From Symbiodinium natans (Eukaryota > Sar > Dinophyceae > Suessiales > Symbiodiniaceae), in assembly GCA_905221605.1 (NCBI GenBank), contig CAJNDS010002191.1:1010526-1074525 (forward strand): a stretch of 64,000 nt of DNA. Direction: 5' to 3'. A program made the translations under genes and the position numbers. Every line of letters starts with the position of its first letter. Positions within the stretch are counted from its first letter, which is position 1. Positions 46,429 to 56,274 of this stretch are shown here, in pieces. The notes beneath the pieces are model-generated. The model worked only from the letters and a program-made list of their open reading frames with translations. It was not told the origin of the DNA and searched no databases.

Positions 46429-47100
46429 AAGCAGTTCCGGATTCCAAAGTGGGGGGGCTTCAAGAGAAAAGTTTCAGCTCCGGAATGCAAATCCTGTATA
46501 GCTTGCAGGTGCCATTGCTTGGAAGGCAACAGAATAGGCGGAAAGCACTCAGTGTTTATTTGCATATGAGGCTGACCCTCACCCGAGTCAAAGAAGACAT
46601 CTTCATGAAGGGGTGCTTCGTAGCGGAGACTGTTAGCAGCGATTCCTGCCAGGTGATCAGCGACTTTGTTGCCGACGCGAGGGACGTATGACCAATGCAC
46701 TGTAATGGGTGTGTGCGTTAACTTTTGCCACATGTTGTCCAGTTTTCGCACTAGGTCTTCCCTATGTAGTCTCAAGGCACCAGCAAAGTGCTTTACAATG
46801 TTGATGCAGTCGCCCTGAAGGATAACCTCCCTAATTTGATTGCTAGCAGCTAGAGATAATGCCTTGTCTAACGTTGCGTCAGCGGCGCATATTTCCGCAA
46901 ACATAGAATCTGGACAAGGCTGGAGTGGGATGGCAATCGTTTCAAGAATTACCGGGACTGGTCCGGGCGACCATACGATACCACCCGCACCACCGATACC
47001 TTCTTGCACGTGGCAGCTGCCGTCAAATTGAGCAACAAGGTGGGTATCTTTGACAGGTTTTAACTCAACAATAAGTGGAGTACCTACAGGGATTGGCCTT
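46284..47100 (-). CDS. LINE RNase H domain
   Basis: Degrades RNA in RNA-DNA hybrids. The frame opens at about 47100, right after the RT stop, and reads VAQFDGSC (catalytic Asp), FAEICAADAT (Glu), EVILQGDCINIV (Asp) and VGNKVADHLAGIA (Asp), the usual type I RNase H set. The last 40 residues are probably out of frame. The natural sequence seems to pass into the polymerase-like frame around 46350-46430. Confidence 0.8.
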
Positions 47101-49753
47101 AAGCCGTAACTTTAAGGTGCAGATTGCCGCAATGACACATTTTAGGCCATAGAGCAACATTAGGGACGCCAAGGGTCTGTTGATACATAGGTGCAAGCAA
47201 GTAATGCTGTGCATCTAATGTTGCTAAGACATCCCCTATATTGGCATTCCTGGGGGAGACGGTAACACCTTGGGCGCTTGCTTTAATTAAGGCAGAAAGG
47301 GGATGCTTGACCTCAATATGGAGTCCTCCGTCGTTGCAACAGGGCTTGCAGCGTTCCGTGTCAACCCACCATGCCGGTAATGCTTTGGGAAGTAACATCC
47401 TCGGGATGGTATTCCAAAGACGTGACGCGAGCTTGGGTATGTTACTGATGTGTTTTGCCCGTTGCGGTGTCTCACACCATCCAGGGTGCCAGGTGCATTG
47501 CTGTTCCATAGTATATCTTCTTATGGTCGCAATCCATGCTAATAGGACGGCACAGAATTTCTTGTCAATCCCTCCCTCAACATTGATCTTAGGAAGGGCA
47601 GTGTGACACAGGGAGTCAAACGAGGCAGTGCCAGCATATCCCAATGTGACTAGGACAATAAAGAGGGAGGCTTTGGTGACCACACAAGCCGTAAGCCAAT
47701 GCTCTGTTGTGTTTGCTCCCAGCCCACAGAGCAGGCAGTGGCTTTGGATGAAAGTACACTGGTGCTCATTGGGTATAGCTGCTCTGTAAGTAATAGTTCT
47801 AGCCGGAGCACCAGGCATTGCCGCACATTGCAGGAGTGGTGCTTGGTTAACATCACAGCAAGGCAGCATGCAGCTGATGGCATGGGCAAGGTCATCAGGG
47901 CAGCTTTGGTTGAGATGACAGAGTTTGCAGACTGGCATGCTGCCGAACCCATTGTCATACCAGAGCTCTTTCCCTGTTTGTTTGCGTAGGCAGACTCTAC
48001 ATTGCTCGTCCCTAGAGGCATATTGCCTGTACACAAAATATGCATCGGCTTCTTCAACAATGGCCCATCTAAGTGCGTAGCAACGAGTGACATCCAAAGC
48101 CACGTTCTTTGGCGGGAGGTTTAGCGCAAGCAAAATGGCACATAGCTGTCTCTCATGTGCATGGTTCGCAACTTTTTGTCGAAGATATCCTTGCGCCTGA
48201 ACACAAGCAGCATTGCGCAACACTGCTCTAAGCGCAATTTGCGCCTGCTTGAGCTTGCGACCGCCTGAGTGAGGGCTCACTCGAGGCAGCGCAGCAGATA
48301 GGGCATCATGGCACTTGCTTTTGAACTGCTCAATGATTGGTGAGTCTCCTAAGGAGACTGATTTCTGAATGGCTTGCCTGGCTTGCACAAGCAACGAATG
48401 GTAGAAGGGAAGGTTGGCCGCGTGCGCATTTTCAAGGTCATGCAGGATAACGTTTAAAGCCCATTTGCCTCTCCAGCGCAGCAGTAGGCCAACTTTAGAC
48501 AATATGGCGCCTATCTCAGGATCCATTGCCCTAGGCGCTTTGATAAAATCAAAAACGCCCGCCATATGTTTGGCCTGAATCCAGGGACGCCTCAAAATAG
48601 TTGAGCTGGCAATAGCTAGTGCTTTGAGCATATGCCTTTTGGTGAAGGCGTACAAGGAATTGCAGAAAAGAGGGCAAGAGGCAATGAAGGCCGTATGGAA
48701 TTGAATCCTGGCAGGCATTGATGCAGTAAGGGAAAGAGCTTGTTTATTCCTTCTCAACATATTGCACAAGGCCTTATCAAGGATCAGCATGCGCAAGGAA
48801 ACATCTGACATTTTCCTTTGTCCAACCCAATGGATTTCATCAATAGACGTTGCTTGCTCCCATTCATATTTTGACATGCGGCCACGCAGGATAAAGCCCA
48901 ACATTGTTGCAGTCTCAGCAATAATCTTAGACCCCCAAGGCGTCATGTCGAGGAGAAGGATATCAGCAGTTTTGAAGGGCTTGTTGGTAAGAATAGAAGT
49001 TTTGCATTTGCATTTGCAAGGCGATGCAATAATGCAAGCCAACAAAGCCTGGAAATTTTGCTGTTGTGTGCACATGCAAAGCAGCATATCGCTAGACAGG
49101 ACGTAGCATTTGCTTCCGCTTACTAAGAGCAGTCCGTGTCGCACGTCAAGCCTAGTCAAGGACATCCTCATTGCTTGGTCGAGGCTGTAGATGTTCTGTT
49201 GAAGCAGTAAGCACAAGGCTTGATGCAATGAGGGACCTCCAATGGTGAGAGTATTGCTCGGTGGAAGCTGTTTGGACTCAATCCAAGCGACACCAAATTG
49301 GGCTATGCATGCTCTGACATCCCCAGGGAGAACCTGTAAAGAAATAAACCCTGCTTGGAAGCATTGGTGACGGAGAACTTGTAACCCCGCGCTGTGCGCT
49401 GGTTCGAAAGTTCTTTGTGCCTTTTCCACCCAATGCAGGCCTTTGGAGGCAGCGCTGTTATCGTCCATGTAAGCCGTTAGTCTTATGAAGGAAGAAATGT
49501 CGTGCAGCGCCCAAATCAAGGGATCTAAGGCGAGACAGAAAAGGACAACAGAAGTCGCCCTTCCCATAGCAAGGCCTTGGTGGATGGAGATAGGCTCGAG
49601 CAAGAAACCTTGCACTTTATGCTGGGTGCGGCTCCCAAACATAAGGTGGATGACGTAAGCTTTGATCCAGGCAGGGGCAGCTCTTGCCGCTAAGCACTGT
49701 AGTACCCACCAGGGATTCACCCGTTCAAAGGCCTTGGCAAAGTCGGAAAGCAT
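47099..49753 (-). CDS. LINE reverse transcriptase, main part
   Basis: 884 codons. Motif A MLSDFAKAFERVNPWW (Asp 4), motif B IHQGLAMGRATS (58-67), motif C YMDD (95-98), then thumb and a long C-terminal region with Cys/His clusters (CRVCLRKQTG, CKLCHLNQSC, and CKPCCNDGG near the end). It carries out target-primed reverse transcription in the nucleus. It is in frame with 49763-50284. A TAG (49763-49765), most simply from CAG, separates the two parts just before motif A. A frameshift at 47100 separates it from the RNase H. Confidence 0.9.
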   Translation of the reverse strand: MLSDFAKAFERVNPWWVLQCLAARAAPAWIKAYVIHLMFGSRTQHKVQGFLLEPISIHQGLAMGRATSVVLFCLALDPLIWALHDISSFIRLTAYMDDNSAASKGLHWVEKAQRTFEPAHSAGLQVLRHQCFQAGFISLQVLPGDVRACIAQFGVAWIESKQLPPSNTLTIGGPSLHQALCLLLQQNIYSLDQAMRMSLTRLDVRHGLLLVSGSKCYVLSSDMLLCMCTQQQNFQALLACIIASPCKCKCKTSILTNKPFKTADILLLDMTPWGSKIIAETATMLGFILRGRMSKYEWEQATSIDEIHWVGQRKMSDVSLRMLILDKALCNMLRRNKQALSLTASMPARIQFHTAFIASCPLFCNSLYAFTKRHMLKALAIASSTILRRPWIQAKHMAGVFDFIKAPRAMDPEIGAILSKVGLLLRWRGKWALNVILHDLENAHAANLPFYHSLLVQARQAIQKSVSLGDSPIIEQFKSKCHDALSAALPRVSPHSGGRKLKQAQIALRAVLRNAACVQAQGYLRQKVANHAHERQLCAILLALNLPPKNVALDVTRCYALRWAIVEEADAYFVYRQYASRDEQCRVCLRKQTGKELWYDNGFGSMPVCKLCHLNQSCPDDLAHAISCMLPCCDVNQAPLLQCAAMPGAPARTITYRAAIPNEHQCTFIQSHCLLCGLGANTTEHWLTACVVTKASLFIVLVTLGYAGTASFDSLCHTALPKINVEGGIDKKFCAVLLAWIATIRRYTMEQQCTWHPGWCETPQRAKHISNIPKLASRLWNTIPRMLLPKALPAWWVDTERCKPCCNDGGLHIEVKHPLSALIKASAQGVTVSPRNANIGDVLATLDAQHYLLAPMYQQTLGVPNVALWPKMCHCGNLHLKVTA

Positions 49754-49762
49754 GACTGTGTA

Positions 49763-50284
49763 CTAGGCATCTTTGAGCTCCAAGTAGTGTTGCATTTGGG
49801 CATAATTTGCCTGTGGTTCTTTGAAGTGATTAAGAAGAGCCTGGGCAGGATGTAGCGAGTCTTTGAAAGACTCAGCAAGGACAGCGTAGATTGCGGAGTC
49901 AATGATTCGATCACAAGTATCGGGCATGTCTAGTGGCCTGTAGTTGTCCGCGTACGCACCCTTGTCTGCCTTGGGAATGAAGACTAAGGCCTGAAGCGGA
50001 TGATCAGCTTGAGACAAGCACATCTCCCACATATGATCCCCAAGTAAGTTGGCAAAATAACTCGGATTTTGCCTATAGAAGGCATAGGGCACACCATCGG
50101 GACCCGGGGAAGAATCCTTGGTGGTAATAATGGCCTTGAAGATGATGCTTTCATCTGGTAAGTCAGCCGGCACGAAGGGGGCCCTTTGCGCATATGGCTG
50201 TAGGAGTTTGTCCCACTGGTTATCGTATTGACAAGGGAAGTGGTGCCAAAAGGCTCTAGTTGCCCTTATATAGTGCAGCATCAA
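49763..50284 (-). CDS. LINE reverse transcriptase, N-terminal part
   Basis: Carries the early RT motifs: SSPGPDGVPYAFYRQ (motif 1), FIPKADKGAYADNYRPLDMP (motif 2), then CDRIIDSAIYAVLAESF. It ends at the TAG at 49763, with motif A resuming three codons later in the same frame. It overlaps the endonuclease ORF by 29 bp in another frame, so one indel lies near 50256-50284. Confidence 0.88.
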   Translation of the reverse strand: MMLHYIRATRAFWHHFPCQYDNQWDKLLQPYAQRAPFVPADLPDESIIFKAIITTKDSSPGPDGVPYAFYRQNPSYFANLLGDHMWEMCLSQADHPLQALVFIPKADKGAYADNYRPLDMPDTCDRIIDSAIYAVLAESFKDSLHPAQALLNHFKEPQANYAQMQHYLELKDA

Positions 50285-51947
50285 ACTGACTCATAGATGT
50301 GATCAGCTGGCCATTTTCGCTTCTGACCTGTTGCGAATCGATGATTCGAGGGCAGATTTTCCTGAAGGCCTGCCACTTAATTTTAGACTTATCAACCTGC
50401 AAATCTCTTTGAGCAACCAGGGAACGAAGACTTGGTGAGGGGGCAGTTTTCAGCTCTGCACCAAGGTGTAGCCGATTAAGCGCTTCTTGAAGCCAATGTC
50501 TCGGGAGCTCGGCTGAACCATTACCTGACGGCGTAAAAGGGGGTATGGTGATATGCCTGGCTAAAGATGTGACGGTGCTTGCGTTGACACCGACAGTCGC
50601 ACCAGTGCTCCTGTTCAAAAGGCGTACCAACTTCCTAATTAATGCAGCAATTGAGTTTCCAGCTTGGGCACGTAGGTTTGCATGCCACAAGAAACATGTG
50701 GCTTTTTGTGCAACGAGCGCGTCAGAAGGGCAGAGTTTTTGACCTTTGTTCTGCTCTTCAATCAAGCGGGCTTTAGTGCAATTAATTAGTTTACGAAGAA
50801 GAAGGTGCGAAGGGCTAGTCTCCGCAGCCTCGATGCCAGGCAAGTCAGTAGTCGCAGGTGGAACAGAAAAAGCCGCAGCAGGAACTGTCCGAACAGGTAT
50901 CGCCGGGACATCTTTGTCAAGCTTATGCTTCGGCCGAAACCGAATCTTTACCAAGTGATGTCCTCCAGTTACTTTTTTGTGCTTCCAAGAGACAGAACAG
51001 ATCTTGGCGGACAAGTACAGCGAACTGGAAATAAGGTAATGGTCAAGGTGACTGCAGGTAGAGCCTTGCTCGAAAGTTGGCCTGTCAGACTTGCATTCAA
51101 TCATGTCGCCTTGAGCAAGGAGATGTGCATACTCACCCTCCTTCTGCTGATTAACAGCATTGAAGTCCCCCCCAAGGACAACCACATGAGTTGCATCCTT
51201 GACAAAAGCACTAAGTGCAGGGAAAAGCTTCCCCCATTGATCAGGGTGCCAATAAACCGACAGGAGCCAGTAGCAGACAGACCGAAATCTGACCAGCACG
51301 GCAAGGGCAAAACCAGGCACAAGGTCAACAGTTTCTACGACTTTATAGTCCTGTGGCAAACAGACAGCAACTCCTCCAGAGTGTCCAGATTCCTTCCAAA
51401 TAGCGAGAGAGGCAATGGTATTTATTCTGGCTGTTGCCTGTCTGAATCGGTGTAAACAGGCAGCATTCCATTTGGTTTCCTGCAAAAGCACGGGCGTTTG
51501 GTGAGCCAACGCACCAATGGTACGAAGCTTGGCAAGGCCAATAGTGTCGAAGGTACACAGCGAGGTAACGTTCCAACTAACGACAGCCTGCAGCTTGCAC
51601 GGCTCCTTTGGGATCGTGTCGAAGTAAGGAACAAGCCTGTCAGCTATGAGATTCAGTGCAAGTTCAAGCTCTTCTGTCGGGAGCTGAAGATTGATAGCAG
51701 CGATTAGGTTAAAAGGTCGGCTGTCATTGGCCATGAGAGCAAGCTTCAGCTCACGTGTTGTGGGATAGGTGAGTGGCAGGTTGTAGGCAAGGAGAATGCT
51801 GTTGAGGGATCTGACACGTGCGCGATGTCTACGACAAGCAACATAGGCATTGAGGTGATCAAGGAAGGTCGTAGACCTTGCCTTGATCACCACGTCACGA
51901 ATCGTCGTCATAGGGGCAAAGGGTCCCGATGGACCCCATAGAAGCAA
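50256..51947 (-). CDS. LINE AP-type endonuclease
   Basis: 563 codons. It nicks target DNA to prime reverse transcription. Apurinic/apyrimidinic endonuclease motifs are in order: SWNVTSL (124-130), LLQETKW (Glu 157), SVYWHPDQ (230-237), GGDFNAV (259-265), CSHLDHYLIS (298-307), and GGHHLVKIRF (328-337) in the place of the terminal SDH motif. The rest leads to the RT. It overlaps the end of the preceding ORF by 40 bp. The start is a TTG at 51947 with no clear ATG, so it may be a continuation of the upstream ORF by frameshift. Confidence 0.88.
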   Translation of the reverse strand: MLLWGPSGPFAPMTTIRDVVIKARSTTFLDHLNAYVACRRHRARVRSLNSILLAYNLPLTYPTTRELKLALMANDSRPFNLIAAINLQLPTEELELALNLIADRLVPYFDTIPKEPCKLQAVVSWNVTSLCTFDTIGLAKLRTIGALAHQTPVLLQETKWNAACLHRFRQATARINTIASLAIWKESGHSGGVAVCLPQDYKVVETVDLVPGFALAVLVRFRSVCYWLLSVYWHPDQWGKLFPALSAFVKDATHVVVLGGDFNAVNQQKEGEYAHLLAQGDMIECKSDRPTFEQGSTCSHLDHYLISSSLYLSAKICSVSWKHKKVTGGHHLVKIRFRPKHKLDKDVPAIPVRTVPAAAFSVPPATTDLPGIEAAETSPSHLLLRKLINCTKARLIEEQNKGQKLCPSDALVAQKATCFLWHANLRAQAGNSIAALIRKLVRLLNRSTGATVGVNASTVTSLARHITIPPFTPSGNGSAELPRHWLQEALNRLHLGAELKTAPSPSLRSLVAQRDLQVDKSKIKWQAFRKICPRIIDSQQVRSENGQLITSMSQFDAALYKGN

Positions 51948-52371
51948 TGGTAGACAGCAGGTTGCCGATCGTAGACATAAATGCGCAGTGCCTTTTCTTG
52001 GGTGGGAATTGTGGAGGGGATGTTGTTGTGGGTGACAGTCTGTTGATGCACCGTACCTTGCTTATATGTGGTGTAATGTGCGCCTCGTGCATCAATACCA
52101 ATATACACAGCCTGTCGACACGGTAGAGCAAGCTTAGCAAAGCAAGAGAAGTCGCGCAAGACCTCGCTAAGCCAGGCTTCGTTCGAGTTGCAATCTGAAG
52201 CAAAGGCTTTACTGGTATAATTCTCAGCAAAGTATGGGGTTAAGAAGAGCGCAAAGAGTTCCCTTTGCCCAAGGTAAGGGGAACAGAGGATAGTATGGCC
52301 GTGCAAATGCAAGGCAGCTTCGTTACCCTCAAATATCAGACAAGGCGTAGGTAGCTGGCTGTTCTCTTCGA
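51908..52371 (-). CDS. continuation of the DNMT ORF into the endonuclease
   Basis: In this frame the sequence reads on from the end of the 1300-codon ORF (HKVIEENSQLPTPCL...) through HLHGHTILCSPYLGQ to the endonuclease start, with no stop for about 150 codons. One indel near 52372-52385 would join it to the methyltransferase ORF. No domain recognised. Confidence 0.5.
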
Positions 52372-55300
52372 TTACTTTGTGAAGGAAGAGGTGCCAGGGC
52401 TGGCTCCTCTTCGTTCAATGTCAACGACCTCAATGATCGATGCTTGGGTAAGCGCATGCACAGTATCACGAGCCTGGGAAGCATTGAGCATTGCTAAGGC
52501 ACATTGATCATCTTGTTCGACATATAGGAAGAAGTCGACTGGCGGAGACTTCTTGCGGGCGTTGGCATCTTTCAAGTGCTGCACATAGAGAGTATTTTGC
52601 TGTCCCTTTACAAGGAGGAATTGAGGGATGAACTCGTCTCTATACGCGACAAACTCAAGATGCAACGCTTTGAGAAAGCTGATCAGGCACCACCCTTGTG
52701 CAGGGAAGTCAAGAAAATGTAAGGCAAACTTGGCATCGAGATTCGCAACAGTCTCTCTGCACAAATTGGCCATGACATTGCGTCGCGATCCACACAAAAG
52801 TTGTAATTGAGGGTCGACAATTTGCAAGACACGCTGGATGGCCGATGGGATCCCTTTTTCTTGCAATAAGTCTTGCGTTTGATGGAATCGAGTTTCCGTC
52901 ACAAAGGAAATTCCTCTAGGAATGCCGGACGCGCTCTCTCTAATGCCTTGGAATTTACCTTGGCCGGGGGTATACTCCAGAACAACAGGTTTATTGACAA
53001 TTAAACCTTGTTTGAGCCAGCCAACAGCATTAAGTTCATCGCATGGAAAAGGCGCATGAAACTTATGCGAAAACTTGTCTTGTAGCTTAACAGCTGTAGT
53101 AGCAGCAAGAACTTGTTGGCCATAGCTAGGCCAGTGTTGGAGAAACTGTGAGAGGGGAAGCGGCTTCCAATGACTGTCGGGGTTTTCATTCAGTAACTCT
53201 CGAAGGGATGCGTGTTTGATCGCAGCTTTGAGAGCACCAGGGTAGAAGCAGTTCCCAACAATGGAAGCAAGACACATATCATTAATGTGTTCTTCCACAT
53301 CTGCAAGCCAGATATCGAGCTCAGCATCTCTCAACATTTCCTTGTAGTGAGCAACCCTGAAGGGAGGAATGCCACTATCACCGATAAGGAAAGCATTTTC
53401 TGCACGGAGAAGTTCGTAATTAGCTTCAGCAAAGCGATCCATTGCTGCAAGGCTTGGGACGTCCGCTTGAAGAGACAGCTTCTGAACATCAGTTACAAAG
53501 CGCAGGCCAATGGGTCCATCAGGAACAAATTTTTCCCACTGTAGATTTGGAACCCCATTGGAGGAATTAGCCGCTTGTGAGAATTGCCTCTGGAAGGCTT
53601 CAGCTCCGCCGAAGCTGGGTACATGGTAAAGAAGGGCAGAGGGGTGGTAAAAGTATGCAGCCAATCGAAGCCCCCTCTCGCGATCAAAGCGTTTGGGACG
53701 AAGCCAAGGCTTGAGCTTTTCGCCAGGGGGTTTTATTCCGCACATGTGTTCCGCAACAGGACGCCATCCTTGGAACCACGGAGTGGGGCGATTGCTGAAG
53801 GTGCCAATTTGCCCATATCTAGTAAAGAATTTTCTTTTCCTTTCAACATGGCCGAATGTAGCTCCAGCAATATGATGGCAGCAACAATCACGTATTCCGA
53901 AGATCTGCTGAATGAAGCCCTGGTGGATGGGCTTCATAGACCCAGCATTTTCAAGGAAGATATGCACGCACTGAAGGATACTGGGTTCAATGCTTTGGAA
54001 TGCAAGCAAAATCGCGTATAAGACAAGCATGTGTTGCGAGCGGTCTCCCAGAAGTCCTAATCCGCTTGAGCTGGACCCTGCAACCGTGAGATCTTGGCAG
54101 GGGGAACCGGCGGGAATGATGATGGCTGTTTTTTGTGGATGAATCCTTCCCAGGAAGGACAAACATTCACGCAGCAATCGGTAATCCTCTTTAAGTAGAG
54201 TCCAAACGTCATCAATTGCGATCGATGGCACACGGTGTGAGTCAAGAGCCCATCTTTGGCTTTTGTCATAGTCATACTTCTGGCATATGAGGGCGCGAAG
54301 GACGCTGTCACTTTCTGCACTCACAGCCGCAACAGGTTGTTGCTTGAGGCATTCAACGGTAACAGCACGTGATATTCCGCATCCATCAAAAAGCGATAAG
54401 ATGATGTAACGTTCAACACCAAGTGCGACCTGTATGCAGTCTTCCGACGAGACAGCATTAATTTGATTATTCCTGCTTCCAATTTTACCATCTTTTCTCT
54501 TGGAGACAGGCTTGGCATTGTTAAGCTTATCGAGGCTTTTCTTGACTCTACGCATCTGAGAATCAGAGCTCAAGTCGGGCTTGGCTTTAAGGGGCTGGCT
54601 GCCCCTATCAGAGCCATTCTTCTCAGAGTTCAGCGCAGTTTGAACTTCATGTTGTTGCGGTCTCTGTTCCTCATCGGAATCAGTAGCAATGGAGTGCACT
54701 TCAGGAAGAGATGCACTATCAAGTTGTGTCGCCAGAGCAGTACTAGGGTCGGGTTGGAGACTAACACTGGCTTGGTGTTCTGACTCCTCATCGAGTTTGC
54801 CCTTTTGGGCGAGAGTAAATTCAGTACCGCTTTTACATTCCTCGGCTTGTGGCAGAAGATGGGCACAGGACGGATTAGGCAAGCCAAAATCATCCTCTGA
54901 GGTGATGGTCATATAGGTTGCAGAAGGGACAGGGCTGTCCCAGCTTGCAACCTTCGTTATCTTAGCTTGCTCAATAGTGAGTGTTTCACTACTGATATGC
55001 TGTTCTGCGTTTTCACTGGGATCAGCATGATGCCGGATAATCTCATTAAAAGAGTTAATGAGAGCAGTGGCGGGGTAAAGCTGATTGGCACAAACACTTC
55101 TGATGAAGATGGCTTCAATGTAGTGCTCAGCCTTAATCAATTGTGCCCACAAATTTTCTTTACGGACTCCGTAGATTGAGTCATAAAGAAGAATTGAGTC
55201 TCCTGCTTGTTCTTTGGCATGGTGTAGCACTAGGTAGTGCTTAGCACTAGGATCATGCAGAACGAGTGCAACGACAATATATGCCTGTTGCATGACTGAT

Positions 55301-56274
55301 ACCGTACTGCCAAGAAAGCTTTGGATATCCGCCTCGCTTTTGCAGACTTGCGCAAAAGAGCTTTTCTGAGTCTTCTGTGTGAGAAGGCAGAAGAAAGACG
55401 GGAGTCTTTGAATGGCAAGTTTGCACGTGTCATTGCGAGGGCTCAAGTTTTGCTGCATGCACGCAATCGCAAGGTCAGCAAGTTGACCTAGATCAGCGAG
55501 GATACTGATCTGATCAGAGGAGTCCTGTTCAGAATGCAACGGCAGAGCAAGAATGGGCTGTGGCTGCTGGCACATGGAGCACTTGCAGTGGATCTGCACA
55601 AGCATGGTGTATTGCTCCTTGGCCGGAATAGCCCAAATGGCCTTACTATACACCTCAGTAAAGCTTTGAAGCTCCAACGGTGTAGCACTTGCCAATTGAA
55701 GATAGGTCAGACCAAGTATGTGTGCAAGCTTGGCTCGAGCAGCCTCACGTATATTATATCCAACCGCAGCAAGGACAAGAGCTGCTTGTTTAGGAAAGGG
55801 GGCGTAATGCTGGCATTGCTCTTTGTTCCCGTGAGCACACGAGATGACCCGATAGGCAGCAGCAACAGGGCAATAAAGGCCAGCAATGCGCCTTTGCACT
55901 TCTTCTTGAACGTTGGCCGGGACTTCCGCCTGGAACCTTAGGACAGTATTACGTCTTCTAGCAATCTCAGCCTTTTCCTTGCTACTCTCAATATTTCTTT
56001 TGCCAGTCCCACCTTCTTGACTCAACTGTGCTGAGGCAGGATTTTCCGGTAACATATTGGCAGCCGTATCATCACCTTTAACAGCAGGAGGCTTTCCATG
56101 GAGCAAAGTCGGGCACTGGGCAGTATCCGATTGCTCCATGGCAACCTTGCTTGACTTCCCATCCTGATGATTGGCACATCTGGCTTTGTTCGGCTTATTG
56201 ACTGCAGTAGCCTTAAGTCTATCATCCGTGTGGATGTTAAAAGCATAGATGACGCTAGTATTAATCCCTATCAA
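52372..56274 (-). CDS. LINE ORF1 with DNMT3-like cytosine-5 methyltransferase domain
   Basis: 1300 codons, uninterrupted; first ATG at 56139. About residues 620-870 form a C5-cytosine methyltransferase: motif I YIILSLFDGCGISRAV (about 630), motif IV IPAGSPCQDLTVAG (about 725, with the catalytic PC), motif VI IFLENAGSM (about 772; ENV reads ENA), motif VIII VERKRKFFTRY (about 813). SLFDG and GSPCQDL resemble DNMT3-type enzymes more than DNMT1. The N-terminal 600 residues and C-terminal 400 are unrecognised. It would transfer methyl groups to cytosine in DNA. It sits upstream of the LINE endonuclease/RT on the same strand, with no other element boundary visible between them. Confidence 0.85.
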   Translation of the reverse strand: MIGINTSVIYAFNIHTDDRLKATAVNKPNKARCANHQDGKSSKVAMEQSDTAQCPTLLHGKPPAVKGDDTAANMLPENPASAQLSQEGGTGKRNIESSKEKAEIARRRNTVLRFQAEVPANVQEEVQRRIAGLYCPVAAAYRVISCAHGNKEQCQHYAPFPKQAALVLAAVGYNIREAARAKLAHILGLTYLQLASATPLELQSFTEVYSKAIWAIPAKEQYTMLVQIHCKCSMCQQPQPILALPLHSEQDSSDQISILADLGQLADLAIACMQQNLSPRNDTCKLAIQRLPSFFCLLTQKTQKSSFAQVCKSEADIQSFLGSTVSVMQQAYIVVALVLHDPSAKHYLVLHHAKEQAGDSILLYDSIYGVRKENLWAQLIKAEHYIEAIFIRSVCANQLYPATALINSFNEIIRHHADPSENAEQHISSETLTIEQAKITKVASWDSPVPSATYMTITSEDDFGLPNPSCAHLLPQAEECKSGTEFTLAQKGKLDEESEHQASVSLQPDPSTALATQLDSASLPEVHSIATDSDEEQRPQQHEVQTALNSEKNGSDRGSQPLKAKPDLSSDSQMRRVKKSLDKLNNAKPVSKRKDGKIGSRNNQINAVSSEDCIQVALGVERYIILSLFDGCGISRAVTVECLKQQPVAAVSAESDSVLRALICQKYDYDKSQRWALDSHRVPSIAIDDVWTLLKEDYRLLRECLSFLGRIHPQKTAIIIPAGSPCQDLTVAGSSSSGLGLLGDRSQHMLVLYAILLAFQSIEPSILQCVHIFLENAGSMKPIHQGFIQQIFGIRDCCCHHIAGATFGHVERKRKFFTRYGQIGTFSNRPTPWFQGWRPVAEHMCGIKPPGEKLKPWLRPKRFDRERGLRLAAYFYHPSALLYHVPSFGGAEAFQRQFSQAANSSNGVPNLQWEKFVPDGPIGLRFVTDVQKLSLQADVPSLAAMDRFAEANYELLRAENAFLIGDSGIPPFRVAHYKEMLRDAELDIWLADVEEHINDMCLASIVGNCFYPGALKAAIKHASLRELLNENPDSHWKPLPLSQFLQHWPSYGQQVLAATTAVKLQDKFSHKFHAPFPCDELNAVGWLKQGLIVNKPVVLEYTPGQGKFQGIRESASGIPRGISFVTETRFHQTQDLLQEKGIPSAIQRVLQIVDPQLQLLCGSRRNVMANLCRETVANLDAKFALHFLDFPAQGWCLISFLKALHLEFVAYRDEFIPQFLLVKGQQNTLYVQHLKDANARKKSPPVDFFLYVEQDDQCALAMLNASQARDTVHALTQASIIEVVDIERRGASPGTSSFTK

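Larger units (their letters stand above)
45406..56274 (-). mobile_element. giant LINE with DNMT3-like methyltransferase and extra polymerase-like ORF
   Basis: Non-LTR retrotransposon on the minus strand. Gene order: DNMT3-like ORF (56274-52372, continuing to 51908), AP endonuclease (51947-50256), RT (50284-47099), RNase H (47100-46284), family-A-polymerase-like ORF (46428-45406). At least four frame changes (near 52372, 50270, 47100, 46350-46430) and one nonsense codon (49763) break it. Neither end is defined: no poly(A) tract or target duplication was found, and more decayed coding sequence follows to about 44.5 kb. Confidence 0.8.
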
